A DNA stretch of 64,000 nucleotides from JAAYCI01 sp031548875 (GCA_031548875.1 JAVBQQ010000013.1:1-64000); one strand, 5' to 3'; shown: positions 17,522 to 27,001, counted from the first letter of the stretch. Translations and numbers: made by a program. Notes: a model not told the origin generated them from the sequence alone.

Positions 17522-18670
17522 ATGCGGCCCGCTTTGACAAAAGCCTATTTTAAAGAGATGATGGAAGAGATGGGCGCGCGCTGCCTGGACGGCACGGCCT
17601 TCGGCGTGGCCGGCCGCCCCAAACCCGCAGTTGCCCGGCAAACAGCAGCGCAGCAGCTGTCTGAGGACGACGGGTTCGGCAGCTCCCGGAACGTTGCCGG
17701 CTACCCTTACAGCCTTGAACTGGATACCGGCGCCAGGACGCCCGAGCTCACCTTGCGTCTCGTCGTCTCACAGAGCGCCCGGCCCGCCTGGCTGGCGCTG
17801 AAGGAAAAAAACAGCCGGCAGGTGCGCTGGTTCCACGAACCGGACGAGATGTCCGGCGGCGGGGTGCTGGGCGCGGTGCTGCGCCTGCCCGACGAGTTCT
17901 ACGCCAAAGCCGCCGTGCACGGTGCGCTGGCCGACGCCGCGCAGGCGCTGCGGGCCGCCGGCCTTGCGCTGCCCGAGAAATGCCCCCTCTGCCAAAACGG
18001 CGGCTGCGATGTGTATGCCCAGCTTGGCGACGCATTCCGCCCGGCCCACACGGCCTGCCTGCAAACGCGGCTGGCTCTGCCCGAGGAAGACCACGTGACC
18101 CCCGTGCGCATACGCGGCAACTATTTCACCGGCATCCTCGGCGGCCTGCTGGGGGCGCTGGTCGGCGCGCTGCCCAGCTTTGCGCTGGCCATGGGGCAGA
18201 TGCGCATCAGCGCGCCACTGTATGCGTTCATCCCCATTCTCTCGGCGCTCCTCTACCGGCTGCTGCGCGGCAAGGCAAGGCGCAACTTTTCGGCCGTGGT
18301 GGTGCTGCTGGCCAGCATTGGCACCGCCTTGCTGCTGGAGCTCATCTGGTACTGGCTTGTACAGGCCGTGGGCACCCAGTTTTCGGTCACCTTCTGGCAG
18401 ACGAGCGCCCTGTACTTCGAAAACCACACCCTGGCCCTCTCCCTCAGCGAGATGTGGGTGTGCCTCGTGGCACTGGCCATCGGGTTCATCCCGGCCGGCG
18501 TACTGCTGCGCGGATACGCCCACAGCCGCACCGAGGGCGGAGAGACCATCCGCGGCGCGGCCTATGTGCGGGCCAGCGCCATGCCCATCCGCCCGCCAGA
18601 AGAAACACAAGAACCGCCCGCCCCCGGCAAGGCGCCCGTCGAGGCCACCTATCTGGGCGCAGGCATCTAG
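17522..18670 (+). CDS. Membrane protein of unknown function with a CxxC motif
   Basis: A 382-residue protein, not recognised. Residues 1-190 are soluble and include CPLCQNGGC, a likely metal-binding site. Residues 200-345 hold about four helices (GILGGLLGALVGALP, FIPILSALLYRLL, VVVLLASIGTALLLELIWYW, MWVCLVALAIGFIPAG). The ATG at 17522 follows AGGGGAAGGGGG. It lies 21 bases before the S49 peptidase gene in the same direction, so the pair probably forms an operon. Confidence 0.7.
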   Translation: MRPALTKAYFKEMMEEMGARCLDGTAFGVAGRPKPAVARQTAAQQLSEDDGFGSSRNVAGYPYSLELDTGARTPELTLRLVVSQSARPAWLALKEKNSRQVRWFHEPDEMSGGGVLGAVLRLPDEFYAKAAVHGALADAAQALRAAGLALPEKCPLCQNGGCDVYAQLGDAFRPAHTACLQTRLALPEEDHVTPVRIRGNYFTGILGGLLGALVGALPSFALAMGQMRISAPLYAFIPILSALLYRLLRGKARRNFSAVVVLLASIGTALLLELIWYWLVQAVGTQFSVTFWQTSALYFENHTLALSLSEMWVCLVALAIGFIPAGVLLRGYAHSRTEGGETIRGAAYVRASAMPIRPPEETQEPPAPGKAPVEATYLGAGI

Positions 18671-18691
18671 GCAAGCAAAGGAGACCACCCC

Positions 18692-19918
18692 ATGGACTAT
18701 CGACAGGATCCCTCCCAAAACCCTGCGCCGGGCCCTGCCCCCACACCCGGCCCCAGCCCCGCCAGCAGCAGTTCCGGCTACGGCGCTCCCGCTGCCGGGC
18801 GCGTGCCTTACACCGCAAACCCCGCCCCCAGTCCCATTTATGGCGGATCGCCCGCCCAACCCCAATGGCCCACCGGCGCACCGGGGCCATATACGCCAGC
18901 CTGGGCGCCCCCGCCGGCCGCCCAGGCCCACTCCAAAACCAAACGGCGCCCCCGCTCTCGCGCCATCGAGATCTCACTCATCGCCATTTCGCTGGTCATC
19001 GTGGTGCTGCTGGTGGGGGGCATCGCGGTGCTCCTCTCTGTGGCGGGCAGCCTTGGCAGCGCGTTCACACCCACGGCGTACAGCAACAACCCGCCCTCCA
19101 ACAGTTTCTCGGTCATCCGCATCGAGGGCACCATCGCCGACACTGACGGCTCGAACGGCAGCTACAACCACAAGGCCACGCTGGAGCACATCAAAAGCCT
19201 TTCCGACAACACGAACAACAAGGGCATCCTTTTGTACATGGATACGCCCGGAGGCGGCGTGTACGAGAGCGACGAGGTGTACCGCGCCCTCATGAACTAC
19301 AAGGAACAGACCAGCCGCCCCGTATACGCCTATATGGCCGCCACCTGCGCCTCTGGCGGGTACTACATCTGCATGGCGGCCGATTCCCTCACCGCCAACT
19401 ACAACACCACCACCGGCTCCATCGGCGTGTACATCTCCCTCACTGACACAAGCGGCCTGTACGAAAAATTCGGCGTCAAATCGGTGCTGGTGCGCTCGGG
19501 CCCCAACAAGGGCGTGGGCACCCCGGGGGTGGAGATCACCCCCGAACAGCAGGCCGTGTACCAAAGCGCCGTGGACGAAAGCTATGCCCGGTTTGTGAGC
19601 CTGGTGGAAAGTGGCCGCGGGATGGACGAAAAAACAGTGCTCAAGCTGTCCGACGGCCGCTCCTACACGGCCAGCCAGGCGCTGGACAACAACCTTGTGG
19701 ACGAACTGGCCGACTGGGACACCGCCCTCGCCTCCTTCGAGGAGAAGACGGGTGCAAACCCCTTCTACACCGATTTTTCCGGTGCCACCGCCATCAGCAG
19801 CCTGCTCAGCAGCATCTCCGACATGCTGCCCCGCAGCGAGGCGGAGGTGGCCGTGGACTATGTGGAGCAGCTGCCCACCGGCGTGCCGCTGGCCTACGCG
19901 CCGGGCCTTGCGGCGTAG
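18692..19918 (+). CDS. sppA: S49 family signal peptide peptidase-like membrane protease
   Basis: A 408-residue protein with a Pro-rich cytoplasmic N-terminus (residues 1-85), one helix (92-125) and an extracytoplasmic S49 domain. The catalytic Ser221 is in CASGGYYIC and the Lys273 in SGPNKGVGTPG, matching the Ser-Lys dyad of SppA. The Pro-rich tail is unusual for SppA and may bind partners. It lies just after the CxxC membrane protein and has AAAGGAG before its start. Confidence 0.9.
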   Translation: MDYRQDPSQNPAPGPAPTPGPSPASSSSGYGAPAAGRVPYTANPAPSPIYGGSPAQPQWPTGAPGPYTPAWAPPPAAQAHSKTKRRPRSRAIEISLIAISLVIVVLLVGGIAVLLSVAGSLGSAFTPTAYSNNPPSNSFSVIRIEGTIADTDGSNGSYNHKATLEHIKSLSDNTNNKGILLYMDTPGGGVYESDEVYRALMNYKEQTSRPVYAYMAATCASGGYYICMAADSLTANYNTTTGSIGVYISLTDTSGLYEKFGVKSVLVRSGPNKGVGTPGVEITPEQQAVYQSAVDESYARFVSLVESGRGMDEKTVLKLSDGRSYTASQALDNNLVDELADWDTALASFEEKTGANPFYTDFSGATAISSLLSSISDMLPRSEAEVAVDYVEQLPTGVPLAYAPGLAA

Positions 19919-20081
19919 GCGCTTGATGTTCAAGCCTGGCGAAGCGGATAAGACTGAACTTACAGCTCCCTGTCCGGCGCAAGTGGCGGGTATTTTTATC
20001 CGGACCCGATCCAGATCACTAGAATCCGGACCCCATTGGGCCAGCCGCTCATAAATCACTCATGAAAGGACGCCCCTCTCC

Positions 20082-20699
20082 ATGACCCACATCGGCACCC
20101 AAACCATACAAACGCCCCATCTTCTGCTGCGGCATTTCCGCGAACAAGATGCCCCGGCGATGTTCCAGAACTGGGCCAACGACCCGCGCGTGACCCGGTG
20201 GATGCGCTGGGAACCGCACAAAGACGCGGACGAAACGCGTACCATCCTGCGCGGGTGGGTGCCGGAATATGCCCGGCCAGACTACTACCACTGGTGCATC
20301 GCGCTGCGCGAAGGCCCGGCCGGCGATTCTGAAATCCCAATCGGCTCCATCGGTGTGCTGCACAGCTTTGAATCGGACGACCCTCACCTGTGGGAGCCCG
20401 GTTACTGCATCGGCCTCCCCTGGTGGAACCACGGCTACACCACCGAGGCGCTCGAAGCTGTACTGGACTATTTCATACAAGGAACCGGCATCGCCGCGGG
20501 CGGGCCGGACAAGCTCATCTGCAGCCACGCCACAGAAAACCCCGCCAGCGGCCGGGTGATGCAGAAGGCGGGCTTCGTGTACGAGCGCGAGGGCGTCTAC
20601 CACAGGTTCGACGGCACGCCCGTGCCCGCCTGCTATTACGTCTATCCCCTGCCGGGGGCAACCCCCGCCACATCCATGGAAGGTGCCCATGAGCGATGA
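20082..20699 (+). CDS. GNAT acetyltransferase, RimJ/RimL-like
   Basis: A 205-residue acetyltransferase (TPHLLLRHFREQDAPAMF at the start, WWNHGYTTEALEAVLDYF for acetyl-CoA contact, and NPASGRVMQKAGF late). The family acetylates ribosomal protein N-termini or small molecules; the substrate is unknown. AAAGGA lies upstream. Its last 11 bases overlap hflX, so the two are translated together. Confidence 0.85.
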   Translation: MTHIGTQTIQTPHLLLRHFREQDAPAMFQNWANDPRVTRWMRWEPHKDADETRTILRGWVPEYARPDYYHWCIALREGPAGDSEIPIGSIGVLHSFESDDPHLWEPGYCIGLPWWNHGYTTEALEAVLDYFIQGTGIAAGGPDKLICSHATENPASGRVMQKAGFVYEREGVYHRFDGTPVPACYYVYPLPGATPATSMEGAHER

Positions 20700-22068
20700 T
20701 CGCGATAACAACCCGGAAGACAAACTAATCGAGTTCCCGGCCGGCCCGGTCGACTGGGAGGCTGGCGAAGGCGCCCCTGATGAAGGGGACGCCCTGTTCG
20801 TTGTGGCCGGCGCCGGCGACGAGCCCCGCAAAGCCCTGCTGCTGGCGTTGGACACCGGCCGCTACGACGCCGAGCGCAGCCTGCAGGAGCTGGCCGCCCT
20901 GGCCGAGGCCGACGGGTGCCAGCCGGTGGCCGAGGTGCTGCAAAAACGCCGCGCGCCCGACCCCGCCACCGCCCTGGGCGCCGGCCGCCTCGCCGAAGGC
21001 AGGCTGCTGGCCCGCAACCTGGGCGCACAGCTCGCCATTTACGACGGCGAGCTCTCGGGCAGCCAGCTGCGCAACCTGGAAGAACACCTCGCCGTCCCGG
21101 TCATCGACCGCACGATGCTCATCCTGGACATCTTCGCCCGCCGGGCCACCACCCACGAGGGCAAGCTGCAAACCGAGCTTGCCACCCTGCAATATCGGTT
21201 GCCCCGGCTCTCGGGGCTTGGCGCCAGCCTGTCGCGCCAGGGGGGCGGCGGAGGCGGCGGAGGCGGCGCGCGCCGCGGCGGCGGCGAGACACAGCTGGAA
21301 TACGACCGGCGGTACATCCGCCGCCGCATCGCGGTACTGAAAAAACGGCTGGAGACGGTCAGCGCCCGCCGGGGCGAGACCCGCCGCCTGCGCGAGAAGC
21401 GGGGGGTGCCGCTCATTGCGCTGGTGGGCTACACGAACGTGGGCAAATCCAGCCTGCTCAACGCCCTCACCGGCAGCTCCGCCACCGAGGCGGACATGCT
21501 GTTCGCCACGCTGGACCCCACCGCCCGCAGCCTCACGCTGCCCAGCGGGCAGGCTGTCATCCTCATCGATACGGTGGGCTTCGTCTCCCGCCTGCCGCAC
21601 GAGCTGGTGGACTCCTTCAAAAGCACGCTGGAGGAAGCCGTCTACGCCGACCTGCTGGTGAAGGTGTGCGATGCGGCGGATCCCGAATCCACCCAGCAAC
21701 TGCGCACCACCGATGAAGTACTGGCCGAACTGGGCGCGCGGGCACCGCAACTGGTGGTGTACAACAAGGCGGACATAGTGCCCGGCTTCCTGCCGTACGA
21801 CCCCGCCGCCCTGCCCGCGAGCGCCAAAACAGGCGAGGGCCTGCCCGCCCTGCTGGCCGCCATGGACGAAGCCCTCGCCCACCGCATGCGCCGGCTCTGC
21901 CTGTTGCTGCCCTATGAAAAGCTGGCCCTGGCCGACACGCTGCGCCGCCACGGCCACGTGGACATGGAGGACTTCCGCGCCGAAGGCGTTTACTTCGAAG
22001 CCAGTGTGCAGGCCGCCCACGCTCACCTGTTCGAAGCGTACCTGTGCATGCCGGCCCCCGAAGCCTGA
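20689..22068 (+). CDS. hflX: HflX, ribosome-associated GTPase
   Basis: A 459-residue GTPase with an N-terminal nucleotide-binding domain, a glycine-rich linker of nine Gly around residue 190, a helical segment and the G domain: G1 GYTNVGKSS, G3 DTVGF, G4 NKAD. HflX splits stalled or heat-damaged ribosomes in bacteria studied so far. The ATG at 20689 is preferred over a GTG two codons earlier because AAGG lies five bases upstream. Confidence 0.93.
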   Translation: MSDDRDNNPEDKLIEFPAGPVDWEAGEGAPDEGDALFVVAGAGDEPRKALLLALDTGRYDAERSLQELAALAEADGCQPVAEVLQKRRAPDPATALGAGRLAEGRLLARNLGAQLAIYDGELSGSQLRNLEEHLAVPVIDRTMLILDIFARRATTHEGKLQTELATLQYRLPRLSGLGASLSRQGGGGGGGGGARRGGGETQLEYDRRYIRRRIAVLKKRLETVSARRGETRRLREKRGVPLIALVGYTNVGKSSLLNALTGSSATEADMLFATLDPTARSLTLPSGQAVILIDTVGFVSRLPHELVDSFKSTLEEAVYADLLVKVCDAADPESTQQLRTTDEVLAELGARAPQLVVYNKADIVPGFLPYDPAALPASAKTGEGLPALLAAMDEALAHRMRRLCLLLPYEKLALADTLRRHGHVDMEDFRAEGVYFEASVQAAHAHLFEAYLCMPAPEA

Positions 22069-22082
22069 ACTTGGCACAGCAC

Positions 22083-22112
22083 TTGCCTTTGCACCCATTT
22101 TCGCGCTATACT
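22083..22112 (+). promoter_or_regulatory. Promoter of the DUF3784-like gene
   Basis: TTGCCT (22083-22088), an 18-base spacer and TATACT (22107-22112), 79 bases before the start at 22191. Confidence 0.6.
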
Positions 22113-22190
22113 GAAAACAGCAGGACAACACGTAAAACCGGACGGGCGGAGTACACCCAACAGGCCTCTGCGCCGAGAAAGGAGCCGGCC

Positions 22191-22520
22191 ATGCAACCCA
22201 CACAGGTCGTCGTCGCCGTCGTGACCGGCGCCATCTCCATCGCAGCTTTTGTCATCTGCGGCTTTCAGGCGCGGCAGCGCGGCCCCGTCTTCACGAATAC
22301 CTGGCTGCTGGGCAACGCCCAGGAGCGCGAAAAGATCGATAAGCCCGCCGAGTACCGATTGGCACGCAACATCTTTTTTGGCGTCGGCATCGTGTTTGCG
22401 CTCTGCTGCGCCATGGTGCTCACCGGCCGGCAGTGGATCCTGTTCATCATCATCCCCGTCATCGTGGCTCTCGTCGCCTACGTCATCGTGGTGGGCGTGC
22501 GCAGCGGCGAGTGGCGCTGA
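22191..22520 (+). CDS. Small membrane protein, DUF3784-like
   Basis: A 109-residue protein with three hydrophobic helices (residues 5-25, 60-80 and 83-103). The loop TNTWLLGNAQEREKIDKPAEY resembles the loop of DUF3784-type proteins; its core is NAQEREKIDKPAEY. AAAGGAG lies 7 bases before the ATG. It is flanked by its own promoter and a terminator, so it is monocistronic. The function is unknown. Confidence 0.6.
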   Translation: MQPTQVVVAVVTGAISIAAFVICGFQARQRGPVFTNTWLLGNAQEREKIDKPAEYRLARNIFFGVGIVFALCCAMVLTGRQWILFIIIPVIVALVAYVIVVGVRSGEWR

Positions 22521-22537
22521 ATCTGAAAAAAAAGCGG

Positions 22538-22565
22538 AAGGCCGGGTGCCCATGCACCCGGCCTT
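22538..22565. terminator. Bidirectional terminator
   Basis: A perfect 12-bp stem AAGGCCGGGTGC/GCACCCGGCCTT with a CCAT loop. On the - strand it is followed by CCGC and eight T, so it is strongest for the SPFH/NfeD operon; on the + strand it ends the DUF3784-like gene. Confidence 0.9.
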
Positions 22566-22576
22566 CTTGCGTCCAG

Positions 22577-23506
22577 CTAACTTTCCCCACCCGCCGCAGG
22601 CGTATCCGCCACCATCTCTTTGATGCTGGATACCAGCCCCGCCAGATTTTGAAGTTCGCTCGGCACGATTAGCTTGGTCGCGCGGCCGTCGGCCACCTTG
22701 GCCAGCGCCTCCAAGCTCTTTAGCGTCAATACCTTCTGAGTCGGGTCGGACGCATTCAGCAGCTTGATCGCATCGGCCACCGCCGTCTGCACGCTCAAGA
22801 TGGCCTGCGCCTCGCCGTCCGCCTCGCGGATGCGCTGCTCGCGCACGGCGTCCGCCCGCAGAATGGCGCTCTCCTTTTCGCCCTCGGCCACCAGGATGGC
22901 GCTGCGCTTCTCGCCCTCCGCCCGCAGGATGGCCTCGCGCCGCTGGCGCTCCGCCTTCATCTGCTTCTCCATCGCGTCCTGTATCTCGGACGGCGGTAGG
23001 ATGTTCTTCAACTCCACCCGGTTCACCTTGATGCCCCACTTGTCGGTGGCCTCATCCAGCGTGGCTGTGATCTTGGTGTTGATGATATCCCGGCTTGTGA
23101 GCGTGTGATCCAGCTCCATCTCACCAATGATGTTGCGCAGCGTGGTGGCCGTCAGATTCTCGATGGCCGAGATGGGGCGCTCCACGCCGTAGGTGTACAG
23201 CTTCGCGTCGGTCACCTGGAAGAAGACGACCGTGTCGATCTGCATGGTCACGTTGTCCCGCGTGATGACCGGCTGTGGCTTGAAGTCCACCACCTGCTCC
23301 TTCAACGATACCTTTTTGGAGATACGCTCGAAGAAAGGTATCTTGAAATGCAGGCCGGCCTCCCAACTGGCATTGTACACGCCCATGCGCTCGATGACAT
23401 AGCAGACACTTTGCGAGACGATGCGGATGTTGGTGACCACCAGCAAAATGATAATGAGCACGACGACGCCCAGTGCGATATAAGGCGCGATATTTGGTAC
23501 GTTCAT
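22577..23506 (-). CDS. SPFH/stomatin family membrane protein (QmcA-like)
   Basis: A 309-residue protein with an N-terminal helix (residues 7-27), an SPFH/band-7 domain (residues 30-200) and an Ala/Glu-rich coiled coil (AILRAEGEKRSAILVAEGEK). Such proteins form membrane scaffolds, often with NfeD partners. The NfeD-like gene lies directly upstream and ends 12 bases before this start, a classic pairing. Confidence 0.92.
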   Translation of the reverse strand: MNVPNIAPYIALGVVVLIIILLVVTNIRIVSQSVCYVIERMGVYNASWEAGLHFKIPFFERISKKVSLKEQVVDFKPQPVITRDNVTMQIDTVVFFQVTDAKLYTYGVERPISAIENLTATTLRNIIGEMELDHTLTSRDIINTKITATLDEATDKWGIKVNRVELKNILPPSEIQDAMEKQMKAERQRREAILRAEGEKRSAILVAEGEKESAILRADAVREQRIREADGEAQAILSVQTAVADAIKLLNASDPTQKVLTLKSLEALAKVADGRATKLIVPSELQNLAGLVSSIKEMVADTPAAGGES

Positions 23507-23518
23507 ACAAAGCCTCCT

Positions 23519-23998
23519 CTACCCCTCTTTGTTTTCGGATGTGCTTTCCTCTTTTCCCAAAGGCGCGTCCAGCGGCGATACCAACAGCTTCACGCCCTCG
23601 ATGCCCTCCACCCGGCACCAGCTTCCCACCGGCAACACCACGTCGGCCTTGGCCGTCCATTCCAGGCCCTCCAGCTTCACGCGGCCAAACCGGTCAGGCT
23701 GCACCTCAGCCACCACCTGTGCCGTTTTGCCAACATTGGCATCGGCGTTCGTCGGGGTGTGCCGCCCCCGCATAAAACGGCGGGCAAAGGGCCGCAACGC
23801 CAGCAGCGCCACGATGCTGACCGCCAAAAAAACGGCAAACTGTATCACCAACGCACCCGGCGCAAACAACGATACCAAAAATGCCACCAACGCCCCCAGA
23901 AAGAACCACACGCTCACCAGCGTGGACGTCAGCATCTCCACCACAATGAACAGGACGATGAGTACGATCCAGATGATCTGTACGAGCTCCACAAGCAC
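23519..23998 (-). CDS. NfeD-like membrane protein
   Basis: A 159-residue short NfeD protein: three or four hydrophobic helices to about residue 75, then an OB-fold soluble domain (GKTAQVVAEV, RFGRVKLEGLEW, VEGVKLLV-like end). It lacks the protease domain of long NfeD proteins. It is first in a two-gene operon with the SPFH protein. Confidence 0.88.
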   Translation of the reverse strand: MLVELVQIIWIVLIVLFIVVEMLTSTLVSVWFFLGALVAFLVSLFAPGALVIQFAVFLAVSIVALLALRPFARRFMRGRHTPTNADANVGKTAQVVAEVQPDRFGRVKLEGLEWTAKADVVLPVGSWCRVEGIEGVKLLVSPLDAPLGKEESTSENKEG

Positions 23999-24024
23999 CT
24001 CCCCTTCCCTCAGTCTTTAAGGAA

Positions 24025-24053
24025 AGTATACCAAACGCCCCGCCAAAACGCAA
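24025..24053 (-). promoter_or_regulatory. Promoter of the NfeD-SPFH operon
   Basis: Read leftward: TTGCGT (24053-24048), a 17-base spacer and TATACT (24030-24025) with TGG in the extended -10 position. It lies 27 bases before the NfeD start. Confidence 0.65.
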
Positions 24054-24155
24054 AACGGCCACCAAACGCAAAACCTCGTCCGACACTCGTTTGAGGACGT
24101 CTCCAACGCTCCAGCACCTCATCGCTCCCCCGGACGCGCCCTTGCACACACACGC

Positions 24156-24184
24156 TTGCGCCCACACGCAGATTGTGATAAAAT
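24156..24184 (+). promoter_or_regulatory. Promoter of tRNA-Thr
   Basis: TTGCGC (24156-24161), a 17-base spacer and TAAAAT (24179-24184), with transcription expected about 30 bases before the tRNA. Confidence 0.6.
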
Positions 24185-24221
24185 ATCATGAAAACTGGCG
24201 ACAGATCATGCGCCATCATAA

Positions 24222-24297
24222 GCTGGTGTAGCTCAGTTGGTAGAGCAATTGATTTGTAATCAATAGGTCGGGGGTTCAAGTCCGTCCACCAGCTCCA
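24222..24297 (+). tRNA. tRNA-Thr (anticodon TGT)
   Basis: A 76-base tRNA. The acceptor stem is GCTGGTG/CACCAGC, the D arm TAGCTCAGTTGGTAGAGCA, the anticodon stem TTGAT/ATCAA with anticodon TGT, and the 3' CCA is encoded. In the T stem GGGGG faces CCGTC, giving one G-U wobble and one G-G mismatch, which is unusual. The 3' 14 bases recur exactly at 38008-38055 and 44945-44991 and with one mismatch at 61859-61906, suggesting this gene is an integration site. Confidence 0.95.
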
Positions 24298-24303
24298 CGA
24301 TGT

Positions 24304-24339
24304 ACCGTTGAAACTGTATGGTTTCGGCGGTGCTTTTTT
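24304..24339 (+). terminator. Terminator of tRNA-Thr
   Basis: Arms ACCGTTGAAAC and GTTTCGGCGGT pair over 11 bp with two G-U pairs and a six-base loop, followed by GC and six T. Confidence 0.85.
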
Positions 24340-24548
24340 GTTGCCTATGGATGCAATGGTCAAGTTTTGGTCAAGTTGCCCACGCAAAAGTCCAGTGCCA
24401 GTGAAAGAGACGCATATCAAATTGATTTATATCTTTTGACTGTTTCTATTCATCTGACTAAAAAAATTAGCACAAAACTCACTGGATACCGCATGGTATC
24501 CAGTGAGTAGTATTGTTGATTCATTGAAAAAACGTAGATCTCTTGCAT

Positions 24549-26981
24549 CTACTTGCCCACATTCCGCTTCGACGGCTTCACCCACCGTTTGTTTGAATAA
24601 CGGGCAGCAAAGACGATTGCTCCAATCAGCAAGACACCCAAGACGCCATACATGATCCAATCCCCTGCTGTGAGGGCGGTGGTCTGCGTACCCTGTGTCC
24701 CAAGGCCCATCGGCATTCCTCCGCCACCTGCAAGCCTTTCTGGAAGACCCGCTCCAGTTTGGCCATCACCTGTGCCCTCCGGGGTTTCTCCATCGGCAGC
24801 GCCCGAGAACATCTGCCCAAACTGGTCGATCATCTCATCCGTTACACCCATCTGGCCCAGCTGTTCCCGCATCTCGTCTGTCATGTTTCCGCCCAGAGCT
24901 GCGTCCAATGCCCCGTTTGTGTCCGGAGCGCTGTCCGTTGCATCTGCTTCCTGCCCCGCATCCGGCACCTGATCTGGCGAGCCGGTTTGGTCTGTTGCAC
25001 CAGCTGTGGCGTTGTTTTCGTCCGTGGTTTTGTTGCCAAAACCCTTGAAGTCGCCGAAATCGCCCATGGACATCCCGCCACCCATGCCACCGGCCATGCT
25101 GCCCAGCGCAGACATGTTGACACCCGAAGCATCCACCATTTTTGCGGACGCTTCTTTTTGCCCGTCGGTCGTTGCAGGGATGCTGCCCTCCAGCTGCCCC
25201 GCAACACTTTCAGCCCGCAGGGTGACGAGTTCCTTGAACACGGGGAGCGCTTCTTCATATTCTTCATAGGTGTAGAAGGGGTTCGTGTCGTTTTTCACAT
25301 ACCCATTGATCTTCGCATCCAGTTCGTCCACTGTCTGCTCAAACTGGCCGCTGTTCACATATCCCTCCACGATATCATTCAGGTATTCATGGTATTTCTG
25401 GGCATATTCCTCCACGGCCAGCAGTTGGCTCACTAGCGGCCGGTCTTCCATGCTCACGCCGCTGACGGGTGTGTCGATGGGGAAATTGACCACCGAGGAG
25501 GCATCCCCGCTTTGAAAGCCGCCAAAGGAGAGGTTATAGTCCCAGGGCAACACCGAGATAACGCCATCCTTCTCCAGCAGATAATAGTTCTGCTGCATGC
25601 TGGAGACATAGCTGTCCAGGTTCACCACAAAGGTATGGGCGGCAAGGTACCGCAGGATCTCATCTACATCCCAATATTGTTCCAGGTCTTCCCCTTCATT
25701 GAGTTTTTGGATGGCCGTGATGACCTGCTGCTGGTCGTTGTCCGACACCTTGCTGGACACGGCATTGTTAAAGATGGAGCCGTAGCTCGCTGGATCGTCG
25801 TCGGTGTAAACAAGGCTTCCCCCGCCCGACGAGAACATGTCGCCCATACCGCCCATGCCGCCTTCGGGCATCGACATACCTTCAGGCATGGACATGCCTG
25901 AAGGGAACTGGCTTGTTTCTTCATCGGTATCTTCCCCTGCCGGCTGGGCCATGTCTTCGCCCTTGGGTGCGGCATTTGCAGAAGCATCTGCAGAGGGTTG
26001 TACGCTTCCTGCTTCCGCGGGAGGCGTTCCACCCATCGCGCCAGAGGGTTGCCCGTTTCCAGAGCCTTCAGGCAGTTCACCCTCTTCCATGCCATCGGGA
26101 GGTTGCATATTTTCAAACCCCTCGGGTAGGTCACCCTCCTGCATGCCGTCGGGCGGCTGCATGTTTTCGAACCCTTCGGGCATCTGCATGCCCTCTGGGA
26201 TCTGCATTCCTCCGGCGCTTTCGTCTGCGCTGCCCTGCGAGGCGCTTGCATCCCCGTTTCCTGCGGCATCTTCGCCGGTGCTGTCACTGGAACTGCTGCT
26301 TTGGCTGTTCTGCGCCTGGCGGTCGGGACGCACCGGCTCAAAATCGCCCGCTTCAAACTGGCTGCGCTCGCCCATGCCCATCTTCACATTGTACAATTCG
26401 CCTGTAGTGGCATTGTATACCCGGTCCAGGAAGGAATCGTCATACCGCTCTAACAGCAGGAACAGCCCATAGGGCTCGCCGTTCACGGTCACCTCGGCAT
26501 AGTTGTGAAGAGGACTGGGCACTTCCAGGTATTCCATGACGTCGTAGCTGATGTAATCTTTCATATAGGTGGCATCACCCATCAGGTTGTTCAGGCACAT
26601 GGTGTCCAGCCCATAAAAGCTCTGTCCGTCCACATATTTGTTTGGGTTCAGCTGGAGGCTGTACCGGCCGTTACTGCCACCGCTCATAGTCAGGCTGGAG
26701 TTGCCCTTGGTGCGGATGCCCACGGTAGAGAAGCGCTCCCCATTGATGACTAGGTCGGCGGAGATGTATTCTTTGCTCTGGGCGTTGTCCAAAAGACCCT
26801 GCCAGTCCTCCGGGTCGGCTTCGATCTCGATGGTGACCACCTCGTCATTAAACAGGTAGCGTTCATAATCGGTGGCGGCCGCCTGGGCACTGCCCGCCGC
26901 AGAGACCATGAATACACTCCCCACGAGCGCCAGGCCGACGAATACCGCCACGATGACGGAAATAAATCTGCTCTGAATCAT
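24549..26981 (-). CDS. CotH-family kinase-like secreted protein with a Met/Gly/Pro-rich insert
   Basis: An 810-residue exported protein: signal peptide (residues 1-36), CotH N-lobe (IRTKGNSSLTM, MCLNNLMGDATYM), a low-complexity insert from about residue 210 to 390, then the CotH active-site part (VLPWDYNLSFGGFQ) and a C-terminal helix with a basic tail. CotH of Bacillus phosphorylates spore coat proteins. The insert has imperfect repeats of PEGFENMQPPDGM followed by an acidic EG. A second Ser/Gly/Met-rich region precedes the anchor. The gene is last in a likely operon with VTC and DUF4956 genes, an association seen in other Clostridia. Confidence 0.9.
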   Translation of the reverse strand: MIQSRFISVIVAVFVGLALVGSVFMVSAAGSAQAAATDYERYLFNDEVVTIEIEADPEDWQGLLDNAQSKEYISADLVINGERFSTVGIRTKGNSSLTMSGGSNGRYSLQLNPNKYVDGQSFYGLDTMCLNNLMGDATYMKDYISYDVMEYLEVPSPLHNYAEVTVNGEPYGLFLLLERYDDSFLDRVYNATTGELYNVKMGMGERSQFEAGDFEPVRPDRQAQNSQSSSSSDSTGEDAAGNGDASASQGSADESAGGMQIPEGMQMPEGFENMQPPDGMQEGDLPEGFENMQPPDGMEEGELPEGSGNGQPSGAMGGTPPAEAGSVQPSADASANAAPKGEDMAQPAGEDTDEETSQFPSGMSMPEGMSMPEGGMGGMGDMFSSGGGSLVYTDDDPASYGSIFNNAVSSKVSDNDQQQVITAIQKLNEGEDLEQYWDVDEILRYLAAHTFVVNLDSYVSSMQQNYYLLEKDGVISVLPWDYNLSFGGFQSGDASSVVNFPIDTPVSGVSMEDRPLVSQLLAVEEYAQKYHEYLNDIVEGYVNSGQFEQTVDELDAKINGYVKNDTNPFYTYEEYEEALPVFKELVTLRAESVAGQLEGSIPATTDGQKEASAKMVDASGVNMSALGSMAGGMGGGMSMGDFGDFKGFGNKTTDENNATAGATDQTGSPDQVPDAGQEADATDSAPDTNGALDAALGGNMTDEMREQLGQMGVTDEMIDQFGQMFSGAADGETPEGTGDGQTGAGLPERLAGGGGMPMGLGTQGTQTTALTAGDWIMYGVLGVLLIGAIVFAARYSNKRWVKPSKRNVGK

Positions 26982-27001
26982 AACCTATCTTCCCATCTGC
27001 A

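Noticed and set aside
24010..24420. 136-codon leftward frame across the tRNA-Thr region
   Set aside because: It is the antisense of the tRNA gene and its terminator, a well-known false gene pattern.
24340..24420. Direct repeat GGTCAAGTT twice near 24358 and 24369 as integrase arm sites
   Set aside because: Only two copies and no integrase gene nearby; too weak to call.
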